The position numbers and the translations under genes are program-made. Under the pieces are notes generated by a model, which saw only the letters and a list, made by a program, of their open reading frames with translations, made no database searches and was not told the origin of the DNA. A stretch of 64,000 nucleotides of DNA from Nitrospira sp. UBA5698 (GTDB lineage: Bacteria; Nitrospirota; Nitrospiria; Nitrospirales; Nitrospiraceae), in NCBI GenBank assembly GCA_002420115.1, contig DIHK01000057.1, forward strand, positions 30,807-94,806. Reading direction: 5' to 3'. The stretch's first letter is position 1. The number at the start of each line of letters is the position of its first letter. This document shows positions 9,421 to 17,765 of the stretch, piece by piece.

Positions 9421-10150
9421 CCACGATCAAGGTCTGCCCGATGATGGCTCTGGCTGCATCGGAACATAGAAAAGAGGCGGCTTGCGCCACCTCATCCGCA
9501 GTGACAAGCCGCCTGAGGGGGGACCGGTTTGCTAACTCCGTCAATCGGGTTTGGGCATCAGGCATGGATGCCCAGGCTTCCGTCGCAACCGCACCAGGTA
9601 CGATGATATTGACCCGAATCCCTCGTGGCGCCAACTCAACGGCGAGGTGTCGCGCGAGGGCCTCGAGCGCGCCTTTCGAGGCGCCCACGACCGAGTAAGC
9701 GGGAACGACTCGCGATGCACCCTGCGAACTCACTGCCACAATACTCCCTTCTGGAGAAAACCGAGAGAGAAGCCGTTTGATTACATCAAAAAACGACCGG
9801 ACATTGAGTGAAAACGTCCAATCGTAATGCCGAAGCGTCAATTCATCGAAGGGTTTGTGGACGCCGGTCGCGGCACAATGCACCAGACCGTGGAGCCCGC
9901 CTTTCAATCCCGCCACGCATTGTTCGAGGTTGTGCAGACCGTTCTCAATCGTCAGATCTGCCCGGCAGAGTCTGATCTGAAGCTGCTCCTGCTGTGCGAG
10001 GGCAAGCAGCGAATCGGCGGCCTTTTGACCACGGACATAGTTAGAGACGATCGTTGCGCCGGCGCGAGCAAAGTGCAGCGAGATAGCCCGTCCGATTCCT
10101 CGAGTCCCTCCTGTGACGAGGATGTTCTTGCCTTGCAGGGAGTACGTCAT
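9395..10150 (-). CDS. FabL-like enoyl-ACP reductase (SDR family)
   Basis: A 251-residue short-chain dehydrogenase with the NADPH site VTGGTRGIGRAI near 12-23. The active-site region reads AYSVVGASKGALEAL: tyrosine and lysine are six residues apart, as in enoyl reductases, not the Y-x3-K of ketoreductases. From memory this matches Bacillus FabL closely, as does CAATGVHKPFDELTLRHYDW. It would therefore reduce enoyl-ACP in the last step of an elongation cycle. The ATG at 10150 overlaps the dehydratase TGA in an ATGA junction, which decides the start over the longer reading from 10186. FabG-like ketoreductase is the alternative, but the Y-x6-K spacing argues against it. Confidence 0.8.
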   Translation of the reverse strand: MTYSLQGKNILVTGGTRGIGRAISLHFARAGATIVSNYVRGQKAADSLLALAQQEQLQIRLCRADLTIENGLHNLEQCVAGLKGGLHGLVHCAATGVHKPFDELTLRHYDWTFSLNVRSFFDVIKRLLSRFSPEGSIVAVSSQGASRVVPAYSVVGASKGALEALARHLAVELAPRGIRVNIIVPGAVATEAWASMPDAQTRLTELANRSPLRRLVTADEVAQAASFLCSDAARAIIGQTLIVDGGAGLPV

Positions 10151-10611
10151 CTTGTTCTCGGTTGCTTCTCCGGATGGTTTCTCCAATAGGCCAACAGGAC
10201 GTCATCCTGGTGCCCCTCGGCGAATCGTTCGTGAGGGGCGAATACAAAAAACAGGTCGGCGGAACAGACCTTCTTGCCTTCAACCTCTGCAAAACACTCG
10301 GCGGTCGCAAAACTGGGGCGGTTCTGCGTGATTGTGGCATGGAGATGTATTGCTTGATCCGGCTTCACCCATTCGCGAAAGCTGGCGCCATTGATTTTCC
10401 CCAGCATGGCTCGTCCTGGATGAGTACCCTCCGCATCAAGGCACCGGCCTGCAGCCTGAGCCATCATTTCGGTCAAGAGCACTCCGGGAACGACCGGGAA
10501 ACCGGGGAAGTGGTCACGAAACAACTCTTCGGATGCTGGCAACACCTTGGACGCGGCGATCCGCTTACCAGGCTCTAATTCAAGAATGCTATCGATAAGG
10601 ATGAATCGCAT
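10147..10611 (-). CDS. FabZ-like 3-hydroxyacyl-ACP dehydratase
   Basis: A 154-residue hot-dog-fold protein. The active-site region FRDHFPGFPVVPGVLLTEMMAQ holds the catalytic histidine (about residue 34) and the glutamate (about residue 48) expected of FabZ. It would dehydrate 3-hydroxyacyl-ACP to enoyl-ACP, between the ketoreductase at 10920-11687 and the enoyl reductase at 9395-10150. It overlaps the latter by four bases and follows the small ACP gene by 35 bases. Length and start fit the family. It is more divergent than a housekeeping FabZ, as expected for a pathway-specific copy. Confidence 0.85.
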   Translation of the reverse strand: MRFILIDSILELEPGKRIAASKVLPASEELFRDHFPGFPVVPGVLLTEMMAQAAGRCLDAEGTHPGRAMLGKINGASFREWVKPDQAIHLHATITQNRPSFATAECFAEVEGKKVCSADLFFVFAPHERFAEGHQDDVLLAYWRNHPEKQPRTR

Positions 10612-10646
10612 CGAATAGTAACTGATGCTGGATCAGAACATGTGCG

Positions 10647-10895
10647 TTATGAAGAAGTTGAGGTGAACGTGCCGTGTCGTCGCATGACATCCAAAATATC
10701 GCCGACCGTCTTGACCGCCTGGATATCCTCATCCGTCAGAACAATACCGAAGTCGCTATCCAGACTAGCCATTAGGGTCAGTATGCCGAGCGAATCCCAT
10801 GCCGGTACGCTGTCCCGATGGGTATCCGGACTCAACTGGTCGGGAGCCATCTCAAAAATCTGCGCAATCCATGTGACGGCTTCACGTTGTGTCAT
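10647..10895 (-). CDS. Acyl carrier protein (second of two)
   Basis: An 82-residue acidic carrier protein with the phosphopantetheine serine (residue 35) in PAWDSLGILTLM. It lies between the ketoreductase and the dehydratase genes, so it is almost certainly the carrier for the acyl chain built by this FAS-like set. It is clearly different from the ACP at 3427-3720 (WDSLG against IDSTG), so the region has two independent carrier proteins. The last ten residues (HGTFTSTSS) are a free tail. Confidence 0.88.
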   Translation of the reverse strand: MTQREAVTWIAQIFEMAPDQLSPDTHRDSVPAWDSLGILTLMASLDSDFGIVLTDEDIQAVKTVGDILDVMRRHGTFTSTSS

Positions 10896-10919
10896 TGGGG
10901 ATTTCTTCCTTCCATTGGG

Positions 10920-11687
10920 TTACTGAGCAGAACAGCCACCGTCCACCACAAGGTTAGCTCCCGTAATCCACTTACTCTCCGGAGAGAGCAAAAACCCAGC
11001 GGCATGCGCAACATCATCGGGGCTTCCGAATCCAAGCGGGTGCATGTCCTTCAGCGCTTGTACCTGCTGCCCAGAAAGTCCGGCGAGGGCTCGCTCAGTC
11101 ATTTCCGTTCGAACCATACCCGGTGAGAGCACATTGACACGGATATTTCGCCTCGCCAGTTCGGTTGCCATGGCTCTGGCTCCGGCAGTCACGGCACCTT
11201 TGCTTCCGCTATAGGCAATTTGACCGGGTTTGCCGATCAGACTATAGATTGAGGAAATAAAGAGGACCGAACCTCCCTCTTCCAGGAGAAGATCTCGTCG
11301 CGTCACTGAGCGGGCCAACTCCATCCCGGCTACATAGTTCACCTGCATGATGGCCTGGAGCTTCTCCGGACCAATGGCGCTCAAGGGAAGGGTGTCGACA
11401 GTGCCTGCGGCGTGGCAGAGGCCGTACAGTCGCCCCAGAACAGCGACCGTTTCTTTAACCGACGGCATGATTGCCGTCACCTCGGTCAAATCCAACTGCA
11501 CGATCCGGCAGACCTTCGCACCCGCCTGTTGCGCCGTATCCTCGAGCCGCGCTCGATCCCGCCCGACTAAGACCAATCCCGCCCCTTGTCGAGCCAAGTG
11601 AACTGCGATAGCCCGCCCGATACCGGATGAAGCACCAGAAACGACGATCGTTTTCCCTTCCAATATCCTCTTTGAACCCTCCGTCAC
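10920..11687 (-). CDS. FabG-like 3-oxoacyl-ACP reductase (SDR family)
   Basis: A 255-residue short-chain dehydrogenase with VSGASSGIGRAIAVH near 15-29 and the classical ketoreductase motif AYSGSKGA (Y-x3-K), with the catalytic serines in LFISSIYS. It would reduce 3-oxoacyl-ACP to the 3-hydroxy form. The GTG start overlaps the TGA of the KASIII gene (GTGA), and the ACP gene follows 24 bases after the stop, so it is the second gene of a tightly packed set. A sugar dehydrogenase of the same family is possible, but the neighbours support a role on ACP-bound chains. Confidence 0.82.
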   Translation of the reverse strand: MTEGSKRILEGKTIVVSGASSGIGRAIAVHLARQGAGLVLVGRDRARLEDTAQQAGAKVCRIVQLDLTEVTAIMPSVKETVAVLGRLYGLCHAAGTVDTLPLSAIGPEKLQAIMQVNYVAGMELARSVTRRDLLLEEGGSVLFISSIYSLIGKPGQIAYSGSKGAVTAGARAMATELARRNIRVNVLSPGMVRTEMTERALAGLSGQQVQALKDMHPLGFGSPDDVAHAAGFLLSPESKWITGANLVVDGGCSAQ

Positions 11688-12733
11688 ATCGACACCTGTG
11701 ATGTATTATCCAACTCCACAGAATCCAGGACGGCGTTCGGGTCCAGGTCGATCAGAGCCGATCCCCAGGATAAGCCAACACCGTAGCCCAGCAACATCAA
11801 ACGGAGCGGGCGCTCCTTCAGCCTCGTAAGATTTCCCTGGGTCATGGTCAAGGGGATCGACGCACCGCCGGTGTTTCCGAAATCTCGAAGGATGATGGGC
11901 ACTTTCTCGGAGGGAAGCTCCCGCTTCACGCACAGATGTTTCATGATGAATTGATTGGATTGATGAAAGATAAAGTAGTCGACGTCGTCGTTGCCCATCA
12001 TCGCAGCCTGCAAGGTCTCATCAATCAAGGCGGGAACCCGCTTGATCGTAAAGTTGAAGATAAGGGCCCCGTTCATGGAAACGCAATGTTTGCGCGCGTC
12101 CGCTCCAAATCTGTCCCGGAATCCCCCGGACTCAACGATCATCGAATTAAATCCGCCGCCGTCCGAATGCAAGGCATAGTGCCAGATCGGTTCCGTCAGG
12201 CCCGTCGCCTCCAACGCAGTGGCCGACCCGGCATCCCCGAACAGCAAGGACACAGAACGATCAGATTGATCAGAAAATCGGGTCGGTGTCTCTCCATGCA
12301 GCACTAAGACCCGACGCATCCCCCCTCCCTGTAGCATCATCGCGGCCAGCCACATGCCATAAGGATAGCCAGAACAGCCGAGTCCCACATCAAATGCGGC
12401 ACAATGATCGGCAAGGCTTAGACGATGATGAACCACACAAGCCGTAGACGGCAGGAAGTAGTCCGGTGTTTGCGTCACCATGATGACGGCATCGATCGAG
12501 TCGGTCGCCCAGTCAAGCCGTTCCATCAGACGCTCCGCCGCAGTAATGCACAGATCGCTGCTGCAGAGAGTGTCCCCTGAGACACGGCGGCTTGATACAC
12601 CGGCCATCCCCGTCACCTTCCGGATTTCTTCTTGTGTAAACGCTGAGGCGTCCTTTAGGTTGTCGAACCGCCGGGTCGGTACACAGGTACAGACCCCTGC
12701 AACTCTAGCCCCGGTTGTCTTAACAACTGCCAT
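11684..12733 (-). CDS. 3-oxoacyl-ACP synthase III (FabH-like) condensing enzyme
   Basis: A 349-residue thiolase-fold enzyme. The KASIII triad is visible: Cys120 in DVGLGCSGYPYGMW, His257 in FIFHQSNQF, and Asn287 in FGNTGGASIPL. It would condense an acyl-CoA primer with malonyl-ACP. I chose ATG 12733 because an AAGGA motif lies six bases upstream; ATGs at 12739 and 12748 are less well placed. The gene overlaps the upstream DUF218-like gene by 14 bases and the FabG-like gene by four bases. It is the only condensing enzyme seen in the set, so short products of one or two rounds are likelier than long chains. Such KASIII copies are known in clusters that add 3-hydroxybutyryl or similar groups to sugars. 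Confidence 0.88.
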   Translation of the reverse strand: MAVVKTTGARVAGVCTCVPTRRFDNLKDASAFTQEEIRKVTGMAGVSSRRVSGDTLCSSDLCITAAERLMERLDWATDSIDAVIMVTQTPDYFLPSTACVVHHRLSLADHCAAFDVGLGCSGYPYGMWLAAMMLQGGGMRRVLVLHGETPTRFSDQSDRSVSLLFGDAGSATALEATGLTEPIWHYALHSDGGGFNSMIVESGGFRDRFGADARKHCVSMNGALIFNFTIKRVPALIDETLQAAMMGNDDVDYFIFHQSNQFIMKHLCVKRELPSEKVPIILRDFGNTGGASIPLTMTQGNLTRLKERPLRLMLLGYGVGLSWGSALIDLDPNAVLDSVELDNTSQVSM

Positions 12734-13457
12734 AGGCATTCCTTCCAAGAAGAGTTACCTGATCATGATCAGGTGATGCATGAGGATCATCCGGCAGCGG
12801 CCACCACTCCGCATAGAGATATCCGATCGTTTTTCGCAGCACCGTGTAAATCCCATTCACCGACAACCACCAGCGTTCAGGATCGTAACCGTTTTCGATG
12901 CCGGCAATTACCCCGATTGGAGTGTTATCGCCAAACGCTCGTTTAAACAGCACCAGACTTTTTCTCGCATGTGCTCCAATAGTAAATACATTGATTCCCG
13001 TAACGGGAAGGTGTGAGTTGAGCAACCACTGCTTGACAGCCAAAGCCGATGTATAGGTCCGATGATTATCAATATTCCGAACGGTAAGAATGTGAATGGC
13101 TTGTTCACTGACCCCTAGATGTTTCAGCTGTTCTGCTGCGCGGGATGCCGCGGTTTCATCCGATTGCCCGCTCTCATGCCAACTAGGGAGGGTGCCCACC
13201 GTGACAACAGTGGTATACGGTCCACTCTTGAACTCCGCGGCCGCGTCCTTCATTGCCGAAGATTCCCAAATCCAACCCTCGACTACTAGCACGTTGGCAT
13301 GGACGGGGTGATTGATCGCGAGAAAATCATGTATGGTTAGCGCAAACACAATCACGGTGAGGAGTACGGCAACGATCCCAACTTTTACGGTGCCACTCAT
13401 TGTGATGTATCGGCTTGGATAAAAAGATGAAACGACGACCAGCCTTGTGCTTTTCAC
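12720..13457 (-). CDS. YdcF/DUF218-like membrane-anchored protein
   Basis: A protein of up to 245 residues with one N-terminal transmembrane helix (VGIVAVLLTVIVFALTIHDF). A soluble domain follows whose start ANVLVVEGWIWESSAM and later AHARKSLVLFKRAFG resemble the DUF218/YdcF/SanA family. Those proteins are linked to cell-envelope polysaccharides but their chemistry is not well settled. The start is doubtful: GTG 13457 gives the full length, ATG 13400 (MSGTVKVG) begins just before the helix; neither has a clear ribosome site. It lies between the carbamoylation genes and the FAS-like genes, so it could serve either. Confidence 0.65.
   Translation of the reverse strand: MKSTRLVVVSSFYPSRYITMSGTVKVGIVAVLLTVIVFALTIHDFLAINHPVHANVLVVEGWIWESSAMKDAAAEFKSGPYTTVVTVGTLPSWHESGQSDETAASRAAEQLKHLGVSEQAIHILTVRNIDNHRTYTSALAVKQWLLNSHLPVTGINVFTIGAHARKSLVLFKRAFGDNTPIGVIAGIENGYDPERWWLSVNGIYTVLRKTIGYLYAEWWPLPDDPHASPDHDQVTLLGRNAYGSC
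12757..12774. repeat. 18-bp perfect palindrome inside a coding end
   Basis: ACCTGATCA is followed directly by its complement. It lies in the last codons of the DUF218-like gene, about 25 bases ahead of the KASIII start. It could be a hairpin influencing coupling between the two genes, or a protein site, but may be chance. Confidence 0.4.
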
Positions 13458-13496
13458 CAGTCAACATGAAGTGCGGTCCATGAAATGGTCTCGCCT

Positions 13497-13649
13497 CTAG
13501 AAAAGCGTATAGACAAATGGAGCCAGCGCCGAGCCTTGTGTGAACACGATCAATACACTAAACAACATCAGGACAAGGACGATGGGGAGCAACCAAAACT
13601 TCTTTCGCTCTTTCATAAATGTCCACAATTCGCCAATCACTTCGCCCAT
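13497..13649 (-). CDS. Small one-helix membrane protein, SxtK/DUF5989-like
   Basis: A 50-residue protein: MGEVIGELWTFMKERKKFW, a hydrophobic helix (LLPIVLVLMLFSVLIVF), and a tail ending TQGSALAPFVYTLF. The pattern of a basic pre-helix segment, one helix and SALAPFxYTLF is the one I recall for the DUF5989 family, to which saxitoxin-cluster SxtK belongs. A GGAGG-like site (GGAGGCATTC) lies just upstream of the ATG. The gene follows the SxtJ-like gene, which follows the carbamoyltransferase, the same order as in saxitoxin clusters. It may hold the carbamoylation enzyme at the membrane; that is inference. Confidence 0.75.
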   Translation of the reverse strand: MGEVIGELWTFMKERKKFWLLPIVLVLMLFSVLIVFTQGSALAPFVYTLF

Positions 13650-13681
13650 TGAATGCCTCCTTTATGAAATATTACGAAGCC

Positions 13682-14083
13682 TTAGAATTGAAACTTCATA
13701 TGTCCTTGCGGCCTTGGTTTCTTAAGAACACGATACGTTGAGAAATCTCTGCCACATGCTTGCCTCATGACGTCTTTTCCTAGCAAGCGGAACAGAATCC
13801 CCATAGGCGTGATGAGGCCATAGAAAACAAGACCAAGAAGAATGCGGGTGTTGATCCATCCAAGAGCATGTCCTATCCCCGTCCATGCGGTGTGTATTGG
13901 TTTCAAGATTCCAGGGGACATTCCTCCGAGAAGCATAAGCGTTCCGCCCAGGCCAATAGCCCAGAAGCGCAAGGCGTCTCCTCGAATCAAGAGTGGCCAA
14001 AGCCCGATACCAATGAAGACTGCTCCGACCAACAGACCAAAACTGCGTAAGTCTTTCTTCGTTGCCGATTGCTCTTGAGGCAT
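13682..14083 (-). CDS. SxtJ-family membrane protein
   Basis: A 133-residue protein with about three hydrophobic segments (FGLLVGAVFIGIGLWPLLI, FWAIGLGGTLMLLGGM and ILLGLVFYGLITPMGILFRLLG), ending in a basic tail with DVMRQ and RPQGHMKFQF. The PMGxxFRLxGKDxM section and the position right behind a carbamoyltransferase identify it as an SxtJ-type protein. The function of this family is not established. It starts 13 bases after the carbamoyltransferase stop, so it is certainly co-transcribed. Confidence 0.78.
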   Translation of the reverse strand: MPQEQSATKKDLRSFGLLVGAVFIGIGLWPLLIRGDALRFWAIGLGGTLMLLGGMSPGILKPIHTAWTGIGHALGWINTRILLGLVFYGLITPMGILFRLLGKDVMRQACGRDFSTYRVLKKPRPQGHMKFQF

Positions 14084-14096
14084 CGCTCGTCCTTCC

Positions 14097-15941
14097 CTAG
14101 TCTAGATCGAATTCCTTCTTCCAGTCAGAGTCTCCATCAAGTGGCTGTTGATCTTCTTTCCTCAGCACACAGTTCTCAAGCACCAATAGATCCATCTCCG
14201 TGCGCATAAAGCATCGGTAAGCATCCTCCGGTGTGCACACAATCGGCTCGCCCCGTACGTTGAACGACGTATTCACCAGAACCGCGCAGCCCGTCTTGTT
14301 TTCGAAAGTCTTCAGCAACCGATAGTATCGTGGGTTTGTCGCTTCATGCACGGTCTGGACTCTCGCTGAGTAGTCGATGTGCGTGACGGCTGGGATCTCT
14401 GAACGAGGGACATTGAGCAAATCGATTCCCCAGAGGACGTTCTCCCCAGAATCGAACGGCAAACGGCGTTTCTCTTGTATTGGCGCAACCAACAACATAT
14501 ACGGACTGTCGCAATCCATCTGGAAATACTCAGAGACCCGCTCTCTCAACACCGAAGGTGCAAAAGGTCTGAACGATTCGCGGTATTTAATTTTAAGGTT
14601 CATAACGGATTGCATCTTTGCACTTCGGGCATCACCAAGGATACTTCGTCCACCTAACGAGCGCGGGCCGAACTCCATGCGCCCCTGAAGCCATCCCACA
14701 ACTTGTTCACTCGCAAGAGCGTTGGCGGTTCGATCGAATAGGTCCTCGTCACTGAGTCGTTCATAGACAGCCCCGATGGCCTTCATTCTGGCCTCAATGT
14801 CATCATTCGAGAAGGCTGGACCAAGATAACTCCCGCTCATTCGATCCACGACATTATCCGCCGTTCTTGGCTGTCCTTCATGCTGGTGCCAGGCACTGAG
14901 TGCCGCACCAACGGCCCCCCCGGCATCGCCGGCCGCCGGCTGAATCCAAAGTCCTTTAAAATGGCCTTCCCGCAAGATGCGTCCGTTTCCGACACAGTTC
15001 AAAGCGACGCCTCCTGCCAGACACAGATGCTCAACACCAGTTTCCCGATGCATGGTATTGGACAGACGCAGCATGACTTCTTCAGTCACGTCTTGTATGG
15101 ATCGGGCTAAATCCATCTCCCGTTGAGTCAACTTCGTCTCAGGCTTCCTGGGTGGGCCTCCAAACAGGCCATCGAATTTCCGGCTGGTCATGGTCAGGCC
15201 CGTGCAGTAATTGAAATACTCCATATTCATTCGGAAGGTGCCGTCAGGCTTCAGGTCTAATAGGTGGTCATAAATGACCTTCACGTACTTGGGTTCCCCA
15301 TAAGGTGCCAGGCCCATTACCTTGTACTCACCTGAATTCACCTTAAATCCGGTGTAATAGGTGAAGGCAGAGTAGAGCAATCCGAGAGAGTGTGGGAAGG
15401 GAATTTCCCAGAGCGGCGTCAGCTTATTACCGTCTCCTAGCCATGCCGAGGTGGTTGCCCACTCACCTACCCCGTCCATGCAGAGGACACCTGCCTTCTG
15501 ATACGGTGATGCGAAAAATGCCGAGGCGGCGTGGGATTCGTGATGCTCACCGAACAGCAACTCAGGAAGGTCTGATTTCTGTACTTCGTCGGCACACGTC
15601 AGCAGTTCAGTTGTAAGAGAAGTACGCAGAAGCAGCTTCTCTTTCAGCCAAACCGGCATTGCCGCCAGAAAGGACTGTACCCCACTAGGCGCAAATCCCA
15701 CGTAGGTTTCCATCAAGCGTTCAAACTTCACGAGCGGCTTGTCGTAGAACGCCATGTACTTCAAATCCTTGACCCCAATGCCGGCTTGCGCCAGGCAGTA
15801 CCTCACAGCCTGGGAAGGAAAGGCAGGATCATGTTTTCGCCTCGTAAAGCGCTCTTCCTGGGCCGCAGCGATAATGGCACCATCCTTGACAAGACAGGCG
15901 GCGCTATCGTGGTAATAAGCCGAAATGCCCAGGATATACAT
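14097..15941 (-). CDS. O-carbamoyltransferase (NodU/TobZ/SxtI family)
   Basis: A 614-residue enzyme that makes carbamoyl-adenylate from carbamoyl phosphate and ATP and passes the carbamoyl group to a hydroxyl, here probably on a sugar. The start MYILGISAYYHDSAACLV is typical of the family and fixes ATG 15941; the longer reading from 16055 adds an unconserved arginine-rich head. Other landmarks are EERFTRRKHD, GEHHESHAASAFFASPY (metal-binding histidines), MDGVGEWATTS, GGVALNCVGNGRIL, MEFGPRSLGGRSIL, and the C-terminal Kae1-like part with NTSFNVRGEPIV. It is followed by SxtJ- and SxtK-like genes. All motifs look intact. Confidence 0.92.
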   Translation of the reverse strand: MYILGISAYYHDSAACLVKDGAIIAAAQEERFTRRKHDPAFPSQAVRYCLAQAGIGVKDLKYMAFYDKPLVKFERLMETYVGFAPSGVQSFLAAMPVWLKEKLLLRTSLTTELLTCADEVQKSDLPELLFGEHHESHAASAFFASPYQKAGVLCMDGVGEWATTSAWLGDGNKLTPLWEIPFPHSLGLLYSAFTYYTGFKVNSGEYKVMGLAPYGEPKYVKVIYDHLLDLKPDGTFRMNMEYFNYCTGLTMTSRKFDGLFGGPPRKPETKLTQREMDLARSIQDVTEEVMLRLSNTMHRETGVEHLCLAGGVALNCVGNGRILREGHFKGLWIQPAAGDAGGAVGAALSAWHQHEGQPRTADNVVDRMSGSYLGPAFSNDDIEARMKAIGAVYERLSDEDLFDRTANALASEQVVGWLQGRMEFGPRSLGGRSILGDARSAKMQSVMNLKIKYRESFRPFAPSVLRERVSEYFQMDCDSPYMLLVAPIQEKRRLPFDSGENVLWGIDLLNVPRSEIPAVTHIDYSARVQTVHEATNPRYYRLLKTFENKTGCAVLVNTSFNVRGEPIVCTPEDAYRCFMRTEMDLLVLENCVLRKEDQQPLDGDSDWKKEFDLD

Positions 15942-16062
15942 GCTATCAACAGACTCCCTTCTCGGTGATGGCGGCGATGGGGGTCGCCAGCAGAATCTTA
16001 TTGTCGAACCACAGCGGCACGATTCTACCCGCCTGTGCGTTGCCCACCTAACCATGTACTCT

Positions 16063-16506
16063 TCATGGAGGACAACAATCTATCGATGGTGTCTGAACGA
16101 AGACTTCGTTTGAGCAGCTGCTGTTGAGTCCATTGTAGGCGCTCACTGCAAAGTAGTAGATGAATCCTGGATCGAGGTTCGTCACAGTTCCGTGCCTGGA
16201 GGTCACAAATAGTTCTTGATCATACGCGCACGAGCCAGGCTGCTTGGGAGAGCGTTTCCCATAATGAATATAATACCCAAGAATTCTTGAATCTTCGACG
16301 GGGTCCCAGACCAAGCCGACTGACACTCCATCATGAGAGCTGTTCGAAGTAGTCTTCTGTTCCAGTTCGTCACTGCCATCGCACCCGATGAGAGTGAGAC
16401 AGGTCAGACTCACGACCATCGAACAACCTAGGCCGCTGACGAATTTCTGTTTGCTTAATAGGCGGCGGATCTGAAGCAGCAGGGCAAGAAACATTCTAAC
16501 GGTCAT
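16063..16506 (-). CDS. Small lipoprotein with fibronectin type III domain
   Basis: A protein of about 147 residues. It has a basic N-terminus, a hydrophobic stretch and a lipobox (LTLIGCDG), then one fibronectin-III-like domain: VGLVWDPVEDSRILGYYIHYG near 70-90 and the closing strand YYFAVSAYNGLNSSCSNEVFV. Two cysteines in the domain could form a disulphide. It is probably an envelope-attached lipoprotein; FN3 domains often bind carbohydrates or proteins. The lipobox lies about 45 residues in, later than usual, so the true start may be internal (ATG 16494 is one option). It lies between the sugar transferase and the carbamoyltransferase genes, with moderate gaps on both sides. Confidence 0.7.
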   Translation of the reverse strand: MTVRMFLALLLQIRRLLSKQKFVSGLGCSMVVSLTCLTLIGCDGSDELEQKTTSNSSHDGVSVGLVWDPVEDSRILGYYIHYGKRSPKQPGSCAYDQELFVTSRHGTVTNLDPGFIYYFAVSAYNGLNSSCSNEVFVQTPSIDCCPP

Positions 16507-16611
16507 TCTCTCCAAATTTCCCGTTCTAGACCGCGCGCCGTGATCTCAATACCCGGCCCGAGCCAAGCCGTGGCAAACGGCGTGGGAAGAGGGGAAAGAA
16601 TATGTCTTTTG

Positions 16612-17742
16612 TCAACAGGCGCCTTTGCCCGTGATCATCGCAACGGGTGTTGCTAACAGAATCTTGATGTCGGACCATAAGGACATGGTCCTGGCATACC
16701 GTAAATCAAGACGTACCATCTCATCGAACGTGGTTCGGCTTCGACCTACCACTTGCCAGAGCCCGGTCATACCTGGCTTGGCTTCCAAGAGACGCCCCCT
16801 GTGCCAGGGCTTATATTGTTGCAGTTCATATGGGACCGGCGGCCTCGGTCCTACCAGGGACATGTCACTGATCAGTACATTCCAGAGTTGCGGGAGCTCA
16901 TCAAGGCTGGTTCTGCGAAGAAACCGGCCCAAGGGAGTAATCCTGGAATCATTTGTAAGCTTGAAGACGACCGGCTTCTCTTCAGCCTGTACCTGGTCGC
17001 TCGCGGTGATGAACCAGCTCACATAGTCGTGATGAGCCTGATGATCCGCAGTTACGTACATCGTTCGGAACTTGTACATCGTGAAGGGTTTCATGAGATG
17101 CCCAACCCGCATCTGCTTAAACAAGACCGGCCCAGGAGACGACAACTTGACAAGTACGGCGATGAGAGCAAACATTGGCAACAACACGCCTAATAATAGG
17201 GCGCTGAACACAATATCTATGCCTCGTTTGATCGTCTGAAAATTAGCGATGGCCGGTCTATGCGGGGAGAGTTCTGGATGCAGGAGAGGATCCAGTGGAG
17301 ACACGTGTTTCTCATTTGACATGTTTGGATCAGGATACACATGCATTGTGATGGATAGGTGTTGTGCAAGCTCCGCGTTACCCTGAAGTACAATGGCACT
17401 CCTGACCTTGCCCTCAAGCCGATCGCAGGTGCAAGCGAGATCGGTGGGATTAATCTCGGGTACAATCAGACCGATGACACTCGAGGGCTCAAACCAGCCA
17501 AGAATATCCACATCTGATGCAACTACCGACAAAGCCTTCGCGACGTGCGTGCTGTCGGCCGTCCCTTGTACGCCCAACCTACCTGGAAGACTGCCCAGCA
17601 GCAATACCATTGCACGTCCTGAGCGATCCGCACGTTTCCTTTCTCGAGTGACTGCCTGCTTAAAGGATTGCTCATCGCAGAAAGCTAGATGTTGTGCCAA
17701 TCTATTGAGATCCCCATGCATGACTTTTTCTGCATTGTTCAT
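16612..17742 (-). CDS. Initiating sugar-phosphate transferase with an extra N-terminal domain
   Basis: The C-terminal 200 residues are a complete bacterial sugar transferase (PglC/WcaJ catalytic core): a re-entrant helix KRGIDIVFSALLLG, KFRTM, DELPQLWNVL, LVGPRPP and PGMTGLWQV. It would load the first sugar phosphate onto undecaprenyl phosphate. The usual four-helix WcaJ membrane domain is missing. In its place is a soluble domain of about 150 residues (TRERKRADRSGRAMVLLLG, DVDILGWFEPSSVIGLIVPE) that resembles a degenerate GGDEF-type domain and is related to the free-standing protein at 18808-19311. ATG 17742 is preferred over TTG 17760 because GGGAG lies nine bases upstream. The gene follows the Gfo/Idh dehydrogenase by 23 bases. 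Confidence 0.88.
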   Translation of the reverse strand: MNNAEKVMHGDLNRLAQHLAFCDEQSFKQAVTRERKRADRSGRAMVLLLGSLPGRLGVQGTADSTHVAKALSVVASDVDILGWFEPSSVIGLIVPEINPTDLACTCDRLEGKVRSAIVLQGNAELAQHLSITMHVYPDPNMSNEKHVSPLDPLLHPELSPHRPAIANFQTIKRGIDIVFSALLLGVLLPMFALIAVLVKLSSPGPVLFKQMRVGHLMKPFTMYKFRTMYVTADHQAHHDYVSWFITASDQVQAEEKPVVFKLTNDSRITPLGRFLRRTSLDELPQLWNVLISDMSLVGPRPPVPYELQQYKPWHRGRLLEAKPGMTGLWQVVGRSRTTFDEMVRLDLRYARTMSLWSDIKILLATPVAMITGKGAC

Positions 17743-17765
17743 CGCGTCGATCTCCCTCAACGAAC

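Noticed and set aside
15942..16055. N-terminal extension of the carbamoyltransferase
   Set aside because: The extra 38 residues are arginine/cysteine-rich and unlike the family; the conserved start is MYILGISAYYHD.
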